From Mesostigma viride (Eukaryota > Streptophyta > Mesostigmatophyceae > Mesostigmatales > Mesostigmataceae), in the NCBI GenBank assembly GCA_009746045.1, contig RPFO01000132.1:889090-953089 (forward strand): a stretch of 64,000 nt of DNA, given 5' to 3'. Positions 19,891 to 31,082 of this stretch are shown in pieces. Every line of letters starts with the position of its first letter. Position 1 is the first letter of the stretch. Under the pieces are notes generated by a model, which was not told where the DNA came from, did no database searches, and saw nothing but the letters and a program-made list of their open reading frames with translations. The position numbers and the translations under genes are program-made.

Positions 19891-22560
19891 CACGAGTAGG
19901 TGACCGCCCTATGTTGCACCCTATTCAACTCAGCGTCACGCTGGGCTGAGGACCAATCAACAGGGGTTGGGGTGAGAGCTATCCCTTGGACCTGCTCCAA
20001 CACACGCCCATCGAGCCACACATCACCCATGTTGCATTCCACTGTGAGATGGCCAACCAACACCACCTGGAGTGCTAGGTATCGTGCCAAGGTATTGTCA
20101 ATGTCAAAGGACGGAGAATTACCTTCCTCCAACGCGAGGAGGCCAGCGGCAGGGGTGAAGGGAGAAGGGTGAACTGCATTGCAGCTTGCCGCAAAGTCTG
20201 CGACTGTATACTCGACTGCGCGCCAGTCTGCCTCGGCGTCGGCGTCAGCGAAGCCTGCAGCATTAACAAAAACCACAGACCCAGGCGAGCTCTCGGCCCC
20301 TAGGGCCCGCGCACCAGTGTTGTCAACAGTGGTTGGTAGAGCATACCTGGACAGGACGTCCGCGTTGGAGTGATCCACACCTGGCCGATGGACGATTGTC
20401 AGGTGGTACTCCTGAATGATCATTGCCCACCGGGCCAGCTTACCCGTGAGTTTGTCGCTGGTCATCAACCACAATAAGGGCTGGTGATCAGTGACAAGTG
20501 TGAACACCCGCCCAAAGAGATATGGCCTGAAGTGCTTGATGGCCCACACAACGGCTAACGCTTCCCCCTCGTAGGAAGAGTACCGACTCTCGGCAGAGTT
20601 GTTACTCCGACTAGCGTACGCGATAACATGCTCGCGCCCCGCATCGTCCTTTTGTGCTAGCACAGCCCCTAGGCCTACCTTGGACCAATCGGTGTAAAGA
20701 ATGAAGGGCAGAGCATAGTCGGGGGCGCGTAGGATAGGAGCGGCAGTCAGTTCCTGTTTGATGGTATCGATGGCTCGCTGCTGAGCCGGACCCCACGCCC
20801 AGACATTGCCCTTCTTCAACAACTCAGTCAGGGGTTTGACTTTGGTGCTGAAATTCTGAATATATCCTCGATAATAGCCAGCTAGCCCGAGATACGCGCG
20901 CACCCCCGAGATGTCGATGGGCACTGCGGCGTTGCTGATGGCTTCCACTTTGGCTGCCTCAGGGGTCCGGCCACCTGGTACAATCTGATGACCAAGAAAC
21001 CCTATGGTCTGTTGGGCGAACTTGCACTTTTCAGGGTGCAGCCGCAGGTTGGCCTTATCTAGGGCGATCCGAACCTGATCGAGGTGAGCTAAGTGCTGGT
21101 CAAATGTCTCGCTAAAGACAATGACATCGTCTATGTAGCAGGCTGCAAATGGCAACCCTGCCAGCACCTGGTCCATGGCACGTTGGAACACCGCACTAGC
21201 GTTGCGATGTCCGAATGGCATGCGAACCCACTCGTACAGACGGGTCCCACCCCAAAAGGCCAGCTTGCGCTGATCTGCCTCTACGACCTTGATCTGATGG
21301 AAGCCGCTACGCAAATCTAGCGACGACACATACTTGACCTGGGGAGATATTTTATCCAAAACATCATCGACCCGAGGCATGGGGTACCTATCAACAGGAG
21401 TGTGCGCGTTCAGCTGACGCAGGTCAGTGGCCATGCGCATACCTGTCCACTCGCCTGTGATGGTATCCTTCTTGGGTGCGACCACCGTGGCAGCTGCATA
21501 ACTGGAGGATGAAGCGCGGATGATCCCAGCTGCCTCTAGCTCTCGACAGTTAGCATCTACGAATTCCAGCTCAGCCAAGCTCAGCCTATGCTGCCGCCTG
21601 AATAAGGGCTGATCCGTATCTAGTGGGACCCCCATGCAGCCCCCGTTGTAGCACCCTAGTTCTTCACTGCTGAAAGCGAATACTGAGCGTGCAGAATGCA
21701 ACCAGTGCTCCATAGCCTTGCGTTGCGTGGCGGTGAGGTGCTCACCTATGGCCCATATGTGAGAGGCAGCAGGATCTGCGACTGCGGCACTCCTACTGTC
21801 GAGACAAGGCCCCCGGACAGCGGCATCGTGGAAAAGGGAAAATGCGGCTACACCGGGTGTGACGCTCACCTGCTGAATGGCACGGACTGCGCGACCGACC
21901 GATTGCTGCAGGGTGGGCGCTCCAGCGAACACCGTGCTGGACAACAAGGACGTCATGAGGATAACGCTCCATAGTTGAAGCAGCCGCGATCTCCATGGCG
22001 ACCCAGTGCCGCCGGACGCTGTTGGCCGGACACCAGCCGCGTGGGCACTGACAGGCGGTGGCGGTGTGGGGATATCTCCCCCACCCTGGCGCACTTGCAT
22101 TGCGGCCCGCAGAACATACCCAACCTGGAAGGCTGACATGGCTTGCCCAACGAGAGACCACCTAGTGGCCTCTAAAACCCCCTCAGCGGCGGACGCCCCC
22201 ACATGGAACCCCATGCTCACCTCCCGAAACTCAGCGGGCGGCTGCACCAACAAACCCGTACCGGTGTCCCATACCAAACCCTTGCCCCGGTCCCTGTAGG
22301 CCGATGACCCCTGGTAACTAACCAAGGTGGGAAGAGCGCACATAGGCTTACCTACGTGATTGACGGGTGCGTAAGGGTGCCGATCGGCGACATCTACACG
22401 CTGCGTGACCAAATGTGGTGGCAGCGCCACCTCCGCGGGCATGCCGTCGTGCTGTCGTGTGATCGCATCTACCACTGCCTGGATGGTGGTGGTGAGTGCA
22501 AGGTTGGTCCAGAATGCGCGGTACCTGTGGGTGAGCCCGCCCAATCCTGCATTGTCGCAC
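19891..22560 (-). pseudogene. MT2 methyltransferase C-terminus, RT and RNase H
   Basis: One long open frame carries methyltransferase motifs VIII (THRYRAFWTN), IX (FREVSMGF) and X (RWSLVGQAMSAFQ). It continues through a hydrophobic stretch (VILMTSLLSSTVF), RT with CYIDDVIVF and FLGHQIVPGG, and RNase H with YTDWSKVGLG, YEGEALAVVWA, VTDHQPLLWL and DHSNADVLSR. It is listed as a pseudogene because the methyltransferase N-terminus and the integrase end are in other frames, although this central part is intact. Confidence 0.88.
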
Positions 22561-23300
22561 GTGACTGGGCCCCTAAGATGTCCACGATCTGGGCCCAGTC
22601 CTTCCTCACTACCTCGTGAGGGCTGTCGTCGGCCACCACGTTCTCAAAAAGATACGCTAGTGGCTGGTCCTGCAGCTGCTGCAAGAGTCCAACGACTCGA
22701 AGCAGATCCCAAAACAACCCGCTCCTAGGATCCGCAAGCCCGCGTCCTACGCCGGCCTGACTCAACCCTTGACATTCCCAGCCCGCGAGGACGAGGTCTA
22801 TCCTCTTGTGCCGCCTCAAAAGGCCTCGCACATGAACCTCCCCAATAGCACGGATATCCTGAGGGCACTCCCCAAACGGATCTGTCCACGCAGACGGAGG
22901 AACTGAGATGGATACAGGGCAGACAGCTGGGCACAGTGATGCCTATACACTGCCCGAGCGGTAGGAGACGGCTCTACGGCGATCAACGTGTGGCACGTAC
23001 CGCCTGCAGCGAGAAAGCCAGCCAGCCCCCCTCCCATCCCAGCAAACAATTCTAGCAATACAACCCCTTCGGACAAGACCCGCGACTCTGCCACAACATC
23101 GGCACAGAAGTTACCTTCGGTTGTCGCGACAGCCACTTGGACTGCGATTGCCGCGGGAGATGAGAGAGTTGTTGCTGCCGCACCGCGTTGGTGACGTGCT
23201 GACGCAAAAGGGCCTGCCGCGCTTGCGGCTGCTGTCGCGCCGCCCACGTGCTCTGCAATGAGGCCCGTCCCACCAGCGCTGTTGGGATGCACGGCCGATG
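22470..23300 (-). pseudogene. MT2 methyltransferase N-terminal motifs, two frameshifts
   Basis: Motif I (LLELFAGMGGGLAGF) is in one frame (23292-22816). Motifs IV (GWECQGLSQAG) and VI (FENVVADDS) are in the next (22831-22469). The domain then shifts again into the long RT frame near 22540. The catalytic Cys is kept and Glu again precedes it, as in MT1. Confidence 0.85.
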
Positions 23301-23304
23301 CTTA

Positions 23305-24680
23305 TCACGCACAGCCCCCCCAGCTGCCGTGACCTCCCCCATCCGTACCTCCACCACCGCGTCGCGAGCCAGCCTCGACCCGGTTGACCGTCGAGACACG
23401 CACTGCCCCAGTGTCCGAGCTGTAGCAGCTCACCGGGATGCTTGCTTGGCGCATGGCGTCACCGTCTCTGTCAACGATGTACACCGCGCGGCCTTCCCAC
23501 ATGCGTACCTCGAGCCGCATGGGAAACATGACCTCCATGCCGACCAGCACGTCATACGATGACTGCTCGGTCACAAGGGCATTCACAGGGATGCAGGCCA
23601 TGTCGGATGGCCTGAGCGGGTTGAGGATGACCATTACCTGGACCGCAGTCATGGCAAAGGGTTTAGCGGCAGGGCCCTGCCAGCCCGCCACGGACACATG
23701 ACTGTCCCGCAGCCCGCCATTCTCCCTGGTTAGGTTGAGCAACTGGGCCAGCCGAGCACTGATGACGAGTGGCTGGGCCCCGCTGTCCAGTTTCACGACC
23801 AATTCATGGTCAGTACTGTAGACCACGTTGCTCAGGGGCTCCCCGTGCCCCTGCGCCTGAAACGCCATTGCTGGCTCGCCATCCGGATATGAGGTGACAG
23901 TGGGTGCCCTAGGCACTACGCACGCCCGCTGCGCGTTGTCCAAGACACCATGAGCGACATGACCCACGACTACCGAAGCCGATGCAGGGCGATGCCCAAC
24001 AAATGTGGCTGTCTCAGCGTTGTGCAACCTACGGGCGTCCATTGTGTCAGCGTACCGCTGTACCTCTGACGCATGCGACCCGAGCACCTCCACGGCCCGC
24101 TGACCGAACCACTCGACCACTTGCCGGGGAGTGTATGCAGGCGTGTCCACGACCGACGGCATAGGGTATAATGGCAACAACCTGCGCCGCTGCTCTGCCC
24201 CAGCAGGATTGTCGTGTTCCAGGGTGGAGCCGGTCCGAGCGGGAGCCATGCGAAAGGACTGAGGCAGCTGCCCCACAGTCTCACTTGGCTGCCCCACCTG
24301 AAACGACGGCGGTGCACGTGCTTGCTTCCCTCGCGCGCCAACTGCGTGGATGTCCAACGCCATCACGTCGGCTGGCCGCCAGAAGTCCTCGTCCCTGTAT
24401 TGAACCTGCGATCCCCCATCCTCCCTTTCACGTCCCCCCGCCTCGCCCGTCGGCTGAATGATGACCACCCCCGCGTCCACCTTCTTGTCCTCCACGTCCG
24501 CAAAGTGCACCCCCGGCGCTGGGCACTGCCCCGCCAGATGGGTGCGGACCGTTGCCGGGTGTGACTTCTTACACGCCTTGGGACAATCACGTTTGATGTG
24601 CCCATCCTGACCGCACAGGAAGCAGCCCGATTTGCGCGCATCCGTCCTACCCGTCTGTGAGGACGTGCCCCCCCAGCTCG
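23305..24680 (-). pseudogene. MT2 zinc knuckle and aspartic protease
   Basis: A CCHC knuckle, CFLCGQDGHIKRDC, spans about 24630-24585. The retropepsin-like domain has the catalytic KLDSGAQPLVIS (about 23800) and the flap/end region YDVLVGMEVMF. The frame differs from upstream gag by one shift at a C7 run (24668-24674). A stop at 23305 separates it from the methyltransferase. Confidence 0.82.
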
Positions 24681-26057
24681 CGTCGGCGGAGCGGCAGCGT
24701 CCTTGTTGCCGCCAGCGGCGTTACCCTGGGTTGCATCATGCGATGAGGCGTTGCGAGACCCCCCTTGGTTCCTGCTAGCACCGTGGCCGCCTTGCGGGCG
24801 CGCTTGTCTTGTGGCAGACGACTCACCCGACTTGGCCTTGGTCAGCGCGTCGACCTTGGCCTGCAGCTCGGCCACCACCGTGCTTACCGAGATCCGGCCT
24901 TGCGCGTGTCGTCGCATCATGGCCCTGACCTCAATGCACAGTGACCGCAATCGCCACGGCTGGCCGTTGGGCGGCGTGGGCAGCTCCATCTCCTTGGAGC
25001 CTAGCGCTTGCAGCCATTTCTGACACGCCAGCTTTTCGGACCAGTCCTCCACTTCGCCGGCGAACTCCATGAGGCGCTCGTAAGATTGCTCCGGGGTTTC
25101 ACCCTCGGCTATCTTGAAACTGCGCCACTCACGCTCTGCCTTGATGGTCTCCACCGGGTATTCCTGGCGAAGGAGGCCCCACAGTTCCTCGGCAGGGTCG
25201 ACACCATACATGATGTTGTCATAGTCGGGCTGGCCACGCCCGTCGAAGCCGAACCACACGTCCGTGTGACGCGTGTACAGCGAGACCTCTCTCCACTGCT
25301 CCACCAGCCTAGCCACTCGCCTCAGCGTAAGGCCGTGAAAGAAGAAATGCATGTTGTTCATCACAAACTCATGCATTACAGCGCCTTGCGTAGTCATGTA
25401 TTGCAGATCAATCCATGACTTGTACGCGTTGTAGGCCTGCGCCAGCGTGGCCAGATTGCCGGTTGTGGAGAACTTCTCGCGCATGTCCACCCGTGGTAGG
25501 GTGGGCATCTTCGCGCCTTCAGGTATGAGGCGCACCCTTTGCGGGTACTGCACCCCATCGGCATCCTCCGGCGGTCGCTGAGCTGCGCGTCCCTGCGCCA
25601 GCGTGCTTGGGCGTGCTGCCTCCCGTACTCGGAAAGCCAGCGGCGTGGTTATGTCCTCCATGGGCGGAATGCGCCCGATTGGCACACTTGACCACCGTGC
25701 AGTCGACCCGCCGGTCAGCGCCCCACCGCCTCGCCCAAACGGAATTGAGACCCCGCCTGGCAGCATGCGTCCTGGTGCACCCCTGCGTGGGTCCATCGCG
25801 CGCGCCAGCCCTGCCCCGTTCTCCTCGTGCAATCCGTCTCGCGCTTGATCGAAAGGCAGGCGCCTGGGCGCCAGCGTATACTCGCCCCGTGGCTGACCAT
25901 CCGCCTCACCAAGCAAGTCGTGCTGGGTTAGCGACCCAGCCAAAACCCCCGGTTCCATCGGAGCCCTTCCCGCCGCATTACCTGAGGTTGGCGGCTGGTC
26001 CCGCTCCCTCGGCTCCGCGGCAACACCACTTGGGCCCGGCATCGTTGCCTGCCCGTC
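24675..26057 (-). pseudogene. MT2 gag, main part
   Basis: An open frame of about 460 codons encodes a proline-rich start, then a capsid-like helical region (AQAYNAYKSWIDLQY, EELWGLLRQEYPVETIK, EQSYERLMEFAGEVEDW). It ends near STVVAELQAKVDALTKAK and a basic Gly/Ser/Asn-rich tail before the zinc knuckle. The order matches retrotransposon Gag. It joins in frame with 28914-29198 across the nested element. Confidence 0.8.
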
Positions 26058-26619
26058 TGTCAAAATGTAAGACAGGTGGCAGGCTTAAAGATCGAATAAT
26101 GCTTTACTGATTTTATATATTGACTTTGAGTCGGCGTACAAACGGGTAGCCATGACAATTGCAGGGGCAACATTAAGTGGAAAAAACACACTGTCGCAGT
26201 ATCCGTCGATCTGGAAATAATCTACGGTATAAGTTAAAGTGCATCCAGCCGCCACACACAAGTGGGTGGCTTACACCAACACTAAAATGATGCGTCAGAT
26301 CACTAGTATGCAAGTACAAGGACATTGCGCCTCCAGGGCAGCACTTAGTGAACATAGGGTCGGCGCGTAGCGCGGAGCCAGGCAAATTTTGTCAGACGGC
26401 TACAGTACCACTGGCTACAGTACCACTGGTTACAGTACCACTGGTTACAGTACCACTGGGTACAGTACCACTAGGGTACGGATGTCAGCTAGCTAATATA
26501 TTTAGCTAACTAATATATTTAGTAGAATGTAGAAGAAAGTAGTCATATAAGTTCCGGTATACCCGAAACTAGCACACTCAATAAAAAAACTGTCAGGCAT
26601 ATTGGGGCATATCCTGACA
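26058..26619 (-). repeat. 3' LTR of the gag-only element
   Basis: A 562-bp LTR with TG...CA ends. It contains five tandem 15-bp units of the type GGTTACAGTACCACT (26399-26473). Confidence 0.93.
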
Positions 26620-26633
26620 CCCCCCTTGCATAC
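26620..26633 (-). promoter_or_regulatory. Polypurine tract of the gag-only element
   Basis: On the minus strand GCAAGGGGGG lies directly before the 3' LTR start TGTCAGG. Confidence 0.75.
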
Positions 26634-26639
26634 AATGTG

Positions 26640-27138
26640 CCTGTTCCCCCCTTGCTCAGAGAAACCTATAGCTAGTGAGGGTATAGCCGGGTACACTCCC
26701 ATGGCACCCCCCTTACACGGCTATCTGGTTGGAGCTGAGAGGAGACTTGATGACTGTAGCCCCCAGGTGTCCCTGGGAGTGCGCCACAGTGGCTGTCGCT
26801 TGGAGAATGCTGGTGACCCTAGAAAAAACATCCGGTGGCCCCCAGGTGTCCCTGGGAGTGCGCCACAGGAGAAAAGAACACAGGTTGACTGGTTGATGCT
26901 GGTACTGCAGTACTGGTCACTGCTGGCTGCTGGCATGAAGACCTGCACCTGGCACGTCTGGCAGGGTGGGCGACTAGCCGCTAGCAATGCAGGAGGGCCA
27001 GAGGACGGGTTGGGGGGGCTGGCTGCTGTCGCCTGCTGCAGTGCAGGTTGAAAAGCTCCAGGGCCCACGTCTGGTGCTAGCTGGGCCCAGCTGGCTGCTA
27101 CCCCTTGTGCCCTGTCCCGGGGGAGCTGGATAAGGCGT
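26640..27138. other. Non-coding interior of the gag-only element
   Basis: No convincing frame. A 31-bp segment starting GCCCCCAGGTGTCCCTGGG occurs twice, at about 26759 and 26838. Confidence 0.55.
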
Positions 27139-28032
27139 TTAGAAGCAGAAACCGGGGGGGAGGTCGTGGGCCTCGTGGGAGGGCGCCGGTGGGGTGTCGG
27201 TGGTGTGGTGGGCGGCGGGCCCGCCGGTGTTGCCGCGAGTGTTCCGTAGGTGAGGATACTTCCACCAGCAGGTGGGCTCCTGATGAGAGGTGCGACCGCA
27301 GTGAGTGCAGCTGGGCCGCTGGGTCCCGCCATTGTGACCGCCACGCCCCCTGCCACGGCCGGTGCCACGGCCACCGCGTCCAGAGTGGGAGGTATGATAC
27401 ACCCCGGTGGCCTCCGCGGAATCTTTGTTACCGTGCACAAGGTCCCAGGCCTTAAGAAGTGCCGCCTTAGTTTCCTGTAGGGTGATACCGTCCCCAAGGT
27501 TCAATTGGGCAAGGGACGGAAGCAACTCCTCGGTCACGCCGGCGAGCAGATTCTCGGCCAGATCCTCGGGTGCCATTTTGGCGCCGGTGGCAATCAGGTC
27601 GTTATAAGTTAATTCCCCGTCGGTTATATATTGCCGCATTGTAACGCCGGGTTCCAGCTTCATTCGATTTAGCTTGCGGCGTAGTGCTCGCCGGTTGCTC
27701 ATCTGCAGCTTGAGATGCTCATATTCTTCACAGATGCGATGATATGCCACGCTGCCAGTTTTCTGAGTAACACTGTTTGCCACTTTGAGTGCCGGTCCAA
27801 CGAGGCACTGACAAAGGGCCGCAAAAAGAATCAGGTCGCGTTCCTCATTGACCTCGGTGCCAAGCAGGACAGACAGCATCCCGAATGCTGTCACTACGGC
27901 CAGAAAAGGAATCTTGGTGTTATCCCACTTTACTGGGTCGAGGCCGTCGAACTGTGTAATATTTTTGCAGGCCTGTAGAATGTTGAGATCTTTTGTCGCT
28001 TTCGTAGCTGCTGCTGTCGCGGCTGCGGACAT
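27139..28032 (-). CDS. Copia-type Gag of the gag-only element
   Basis: An intact 297-codon frame starts MSAAATAAATKATKDLN, shortly after the 5' LTR and primer-binding site. It has the helical Gag pattern of Copia elements: FDGLDPVKWDNTKIPFLAVV, then VAYHRICEEYEHLKLQMSN, then LLAGVTEELLPSLAQL. A Gly/Arg-rich tract precedes a zinc knuckle, CTHCGRTSHQEPTCWW, whose spacing is close to CX2CX4HX4C. It should form particles that package the element RNA, with RT and integrase supplied in trans. No frameshift is seen, unlike in its neighbours. Confidence 0.88.
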   Translation of the reverse strand: MSAAATAAATKATKDLNILQACKNITQFDGLDPVKWDNTKIPFLAVVTAFGMLSVLLGTEVNEERDLILFAALCQCLVGPALKVANSVTQKTGSVAYHRICEEYEHLKLQMSNRRALRRKLNRMKLEPGVTMRQYITDGELTYNDLIATGAKMAPEDLAENLLAGVTEELLPSLAQLNLGDGITLQETKAALLKAWDLVHGNKDSAEATGVYHTSHSGRGGRGTGRGRGRGGHNGGTQRPSCTHCGRTSHQEPTCWWKYPHLRNTRGNTGGPAAHHTTDTPPAPSHEAHDLPPGFCF

Positions 28033-28331
28033 GATTGTCTCGGCAAGGTTAAAATCTGGTCACAACCGAGTCTCGGCAAGGTGAAAATCTGGAGACAGCC
28101 GAGAAAGCCGGAGACGCTCAATCCGTAATGGTAAAGATTAAGACTAATATGCGACGATGGTTTAGAACAGCAAATACGAGGTAGAGACGATCGTCTAAAT
28201 ACTGGAGTTCTTGAATTTCGATACAGGGAAGCCCGTCTAGGATATGCACGACTGGCATAAAGTGCCGACGTCGGATTCAGGGAGTCAATTTGCCCGATAA
28301 ATCGGACCAGTTTCAGCAATTTAGTAGGCCA

Positions 28332-28346
28332 CCCCGCTCGATACCA
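28332..28346 (-). promoter_or_regulatory. Primer-binding site, initiator tRNA-Met type
   Basis: Directly after the 5' LTR the minus strand reads TGGTATCGAGCGGGG. This resembles the TGGTATC... sites that pair with the 3' end of initiator tRNA-Met in plant Copia elements. Confidence 0.8.
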
Positions 28347-28908
28347 TGTCAAAATGTAAGACAGGTGGCAGGCTTAAAGATCGAATAATGCTTTACTGAT
28401 TTTATATATTGACTTTGAGTCGGCGTACAAACGGGTAGCCATGACAATTGCAGGGGCAACATTAAGTGGAAAAAACACACTGTCGCAGTATCCGTCGATC
28501 TGGAAATAATCTACGGTATAAGTTAAAGTGCATCCAGCCGCCACACACAAGTGGGTGGCTTACACCAACACTAAAATGATGCGTCAGATCACTAGTATGC
28601 AAGTACAAGGACATTGCGCCTCCAGGGCAGCACTTAGTGAACATAGGGTCGGCGCGTAGCGCGGAGCCAGGCAAATTTTGTCAGACGGCTACAGTACCAC
28701 TGGCTACAGTACCACTGGTTACAGTACCACTGGTTACAGTACCACTGGGTACAGTACCACTAGGGTACGGATGTCAGCTAGCTAATATATTTAGCTAACT
28801 AATATATTTAGTAGAATGTAGAAGAAAGTAGTCATATAAGTTCCGGTATACCCGAAACTAGCACACTCAATAAAAAAACTGTCAGGCATATTGGGGCATA
28901 TCCTGACA
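28347..28908 (-). repeat. 5' LTR of the gag-only element
   Basis: A 562-bp LTR that looks identical to the copy at 26058-26619, including the five 15-bp units. Confidence 0.93.
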
Positions 28909-28913
28909 CCGTC

Positions 28914-29198
28914 CCATGGTGTGGACTGCAGATGACGACCCTCTACGGCCACCAATCTGTCATTCACTTCCCGCATCTGCAGCGCCAGTTGCTGCTGCAA
29001 CTGTAGCGACTGTTGCTGCATCTGCGCTTGCATCTGCGCGAACAGCGCCACCATACTCAGCGGCGCTTCTTGGTCGCGACTCTCACCCACTGCGGGTACG
29101 GCGGGAGGAATCCCGCCATTCGACCCCGGAGCGGACGTGTCGGCATCTGCTCTATTTGCATCCGCCATGGCTCGAGTCTGCGCTCGCGTCAGTGGCAT
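28914..29198 (-). pseudogene. MT2 gag, N-terminal part
   Basis: It starts MPLTRAQTRAMADAN at 29198. A Gln-rich coiled-coil follows (ALFAQMQAQMQQQSLQLQQQ). It ends at TPWDG where the gag-only element inserted, and resumes at 26057 in the same frame. A TATAAAG stretch on the minus strand near 29275 could be the MT2 promoter. Confidence 0.75.
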
Positions 29199-29400
29199 GC
29201 ACCAGCTGACCGATGGGCAAAACAAGAACCAACAAGCCTAGGTTTCGCTGAGAAGAAGCAACAACCAAAGGCTTTATAACAGGCGTCAAGGATAACGACT
29301 CGACTAGCCTGCCAGAAAAAGACAAGAGCCAGCAAATTCTGGCTAGTTCTATTTTCTTAAAATCTGTCTCAAGACACTCCTTTACAAACTGTCAGCCCGG
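29199..29400. other. MT2 leader or LTR, border with Copia-C
   Basis: This contains the TATA-like minus-strand motif and no gene. The border with the next element is near 29391-29400 but cannot be fixed, because no partner LTR was found. Confidence 0.4.
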
Positions 29401-29405
29401 GGACC

Positions 29406-29797
29406 TTGCTGGAAGGGCCTGGAGCGGTCCAGGGTGCAGGGCCTGACTTGGGGCGTCAGGACGGCCTGCAGGGAAGCCCTGGAACCTCAGGAGTGGATCA
29501 TGTGTCCCCACACACGGTTCAGACGTCTCGCCAGGTCAGTACTGAGAGAGTGCTGAGCTATGCTGAGGCTGGCCATAGGTTGCATCACATGTTTGGGCAT
29601 TCTGGGCAGGCAGCAATGTTTGCTTGGAAGCTAGGTAGGGAGCCTTTGTGGGAGGCTTGCCAGGCTGCTGCTGAGAACTGTGGTTGCCAGGAGAATGCTG
29701 TTCACCCACCTCAGTCCCATGCTAGGGAGCCTGCTAGGGAGCGTGGCGACATCCAGATGGATATCCAGCATATCAGGAGCTTATATATATTGGTGGG
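29406..29797 (+). pseudogene. Copia-C integrase N-terminal part
   Basis: This encodes the HHCC zinc-binding module (HRLHHMFGHSG...ACQAAAENCGC). It then reaches the start of the catalytic core (GDIQMDIQHIRSLYILVG), where the LINE insertions break it. The frame resumes at 31083 with the same LYILVG residues supplied by the target duplication. Confidence 0.8.
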
Positions 29798-29800
29798 GGG

Positions 29801-30318
29801 TGGCCGGCATCTGCTTATTGACGTTTCGGTGGCGCGGCCCTTGGCTCTTAGCCACGTGGCTGGGGCCTCCCTCACGGCAGGTTACACGGCGGACCGGGCG
29901 GAGCGGGCCAAGCTCCTGGCCTACGGCGACGTCGGGCACCATCGTGTGGTGCCCTTTGTCCTGGAGGAGTTTGGGGCCATGGGGCCCCTGACCTCCGCCT
30001 TCTTCAAGGAGTGTTGCCGGCTCCGGGAGGACCGGCTGGACCTGGAGGGCCAGCGGGCCCCATGGTCGGCGCGGACCTGGACGTCATATTGGCGTCAGCG
30101 CTTGTCGGCGGCGCTGACTCGGGCCATGGCTGACATCATGCTCCGCCGTACGCGGGCTGATTTTGCGGTGCAGCAGGGCTATTAGGTTCCTCCCGTTAGG
30201 CGTTTCCATTGGTCTTATCGTAGTATAGAGCTTTGACATGGCTCTGTACATAGGTTTATAGCTGGGCGTTTGCTTTGGTTTGAGTGATTTCACTCTGCTG
30301 TAAGTAATTATATTTTTA
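29801..30318 (+). mobile_element. LINE 3' fragment, family 1
   Basis: It encodes the C-terminal end of a LINE ORF2 with LLIDVSVARPLALSHVAG and HHRVVPFVLEEFGAMGP, then WSARTWTSYWRQRL. The stop is at 30183-30185 and a 3' tail ends TTATATTTTTA. The LIDVSV segment resembles the restriction-like endonuclease domain at the end of some LINE proteins. It is followed by ATATATATTGGTG, a copy of the target sequence found before it. Confidence 0.7.
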
Positions 30319-30332
30319 ATATATATTGGTGC

Positions 30333-30943
30333 TACGACGGGCAGGGTTGCCACCTGCTCATCGATGTCTCCGTGGCTCGGCCGCTTTCCGGTCGCCACAT
30401 CCTCCGGGCGGCTGTGGATGCCGGCGCTGCTGCCGCTGTGGCTGAGCGCGACAAGTTTGCCTCCTACGGCAATGTGGGGCCCCACCGGGTCATCCCCTTT
30501 GTCCTTGAGGAGTTCGGGGCCATGGGCCCCAAGACAGCGGAGTTTTTCCACGAGTGCTGCCAGCGCCGTGAAGACCGCCTCGACCTCGAGGGTCAGACCG
30601 CCCCGTGGTCGGCCCGCACGTGGTCCTCGTATTGGCGGCAGCGCCTGTCACTCGCCCTCACTCGCACCGTGGCTGATGTGTTATTCCGCCGCACCCGGGC
30701 CGACTTTGTCGCGACCCATGCGGTCTAGATCCCTTCCAGGCCTGCATGGTGGGCCGGCAGCGCTGTTGCTGCGTGTAGTTTTGTGATGTATAGTTAGTTG
30801 TACCTTGTGCCGCTGGCGTGATCCTTGGATGTCTGTGTCAGATTACTATTAATTTCTTCAGGGTTATTCTCCCAGTTATCGGGTTTTTCCTTATGTTGCA
30901 TGCCTATCTCACCTCCGTAATCTATCATTCTCAATGAATATAT
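30333..30943 (+). mobile_element. LINE 3' fragment, family 2
   Basis: It is related to but distinct from family 1: GQGCHLLIDVSVARPLSGRH and HRVIPFVLEEFGAMGP, ending TRADFVATHAV at 30728. The 3' tail ends TCTCAATGA and is again followed by ATATATATTGGTG. A closely related copy lies on the minus strand at 39789-40810. Confidence 0.72.
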
Positions 30944-30954
30944 ATTGGTGTTCT

Positions 30955-31082
30955 CCCGTTAGGCGTTTCCATTGGTCTTATCGTAGTATAGAGCTTTGAC
31001 ATGGCTCTGTACATAGGTTTATAGCTGGGCGTTTGCTTTGGTTTGAGTGATTTCACTCTGCTGTAAGTAATTATATTTTTAA
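30955..31082 (+). mobile_element. Short LINE 3' tail, family 1
   Basis: This repeats the last 130 bp or so of the family 1 tail (CTCCCGTTAGGCGTTTCCAT onwards) and ends at the same ATATATATTGGTG target. Confidence 0.75.

Larger units (their letters stand above)
26053..28913 (-). mobile_element. Gag-only LTR retrotransposon (TR-GAG type) nested in MT2
   Basis: LTRs of exactly 562 bp (26058-26619 and 28347-28908) look identical by eye. They start TGTCA and end TGACA and are flanked by the 5-bp duplication CCGTC (26053-26057 and 28909-28913). The interior has a primer-binding site, a gag frame and a polypurine tract but no protease, integrase or RT. Such gag-only elements need enzymes from a partner. 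Its length plus one target copy is 2,856 bp, a multiple of three, so the MT2 gag frame is kept on both sides. Confidence 0.93.
18461..29390 (-). mobile_element. Gypsy element MT2, second methyltransferase/PHD copy
   Basis: Read from high to low coordinate: Gag with coiled-coil N-terminus, zinc knuckle, protease, C5 methyltransferase, RT, RNase H, integrase, PHD finger and polypurine tract. It is a diverged relative of MT1 with the same domain order. It is fuller at the 5' side but broken by about five frameshifts. A gag-only LTR element is nested in gag. The 5' border is set loosely at a sequence starting TGACAG on the minus strand near 29390; the LTRs are not confirmed. Confidence 0.85.

Noticed and set aside
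26399..26473. Regular short repeats as a CRISPR array
   Set aside because: The 15-bp units are contiguous without spacers and lie in a eukaryotic LTR.
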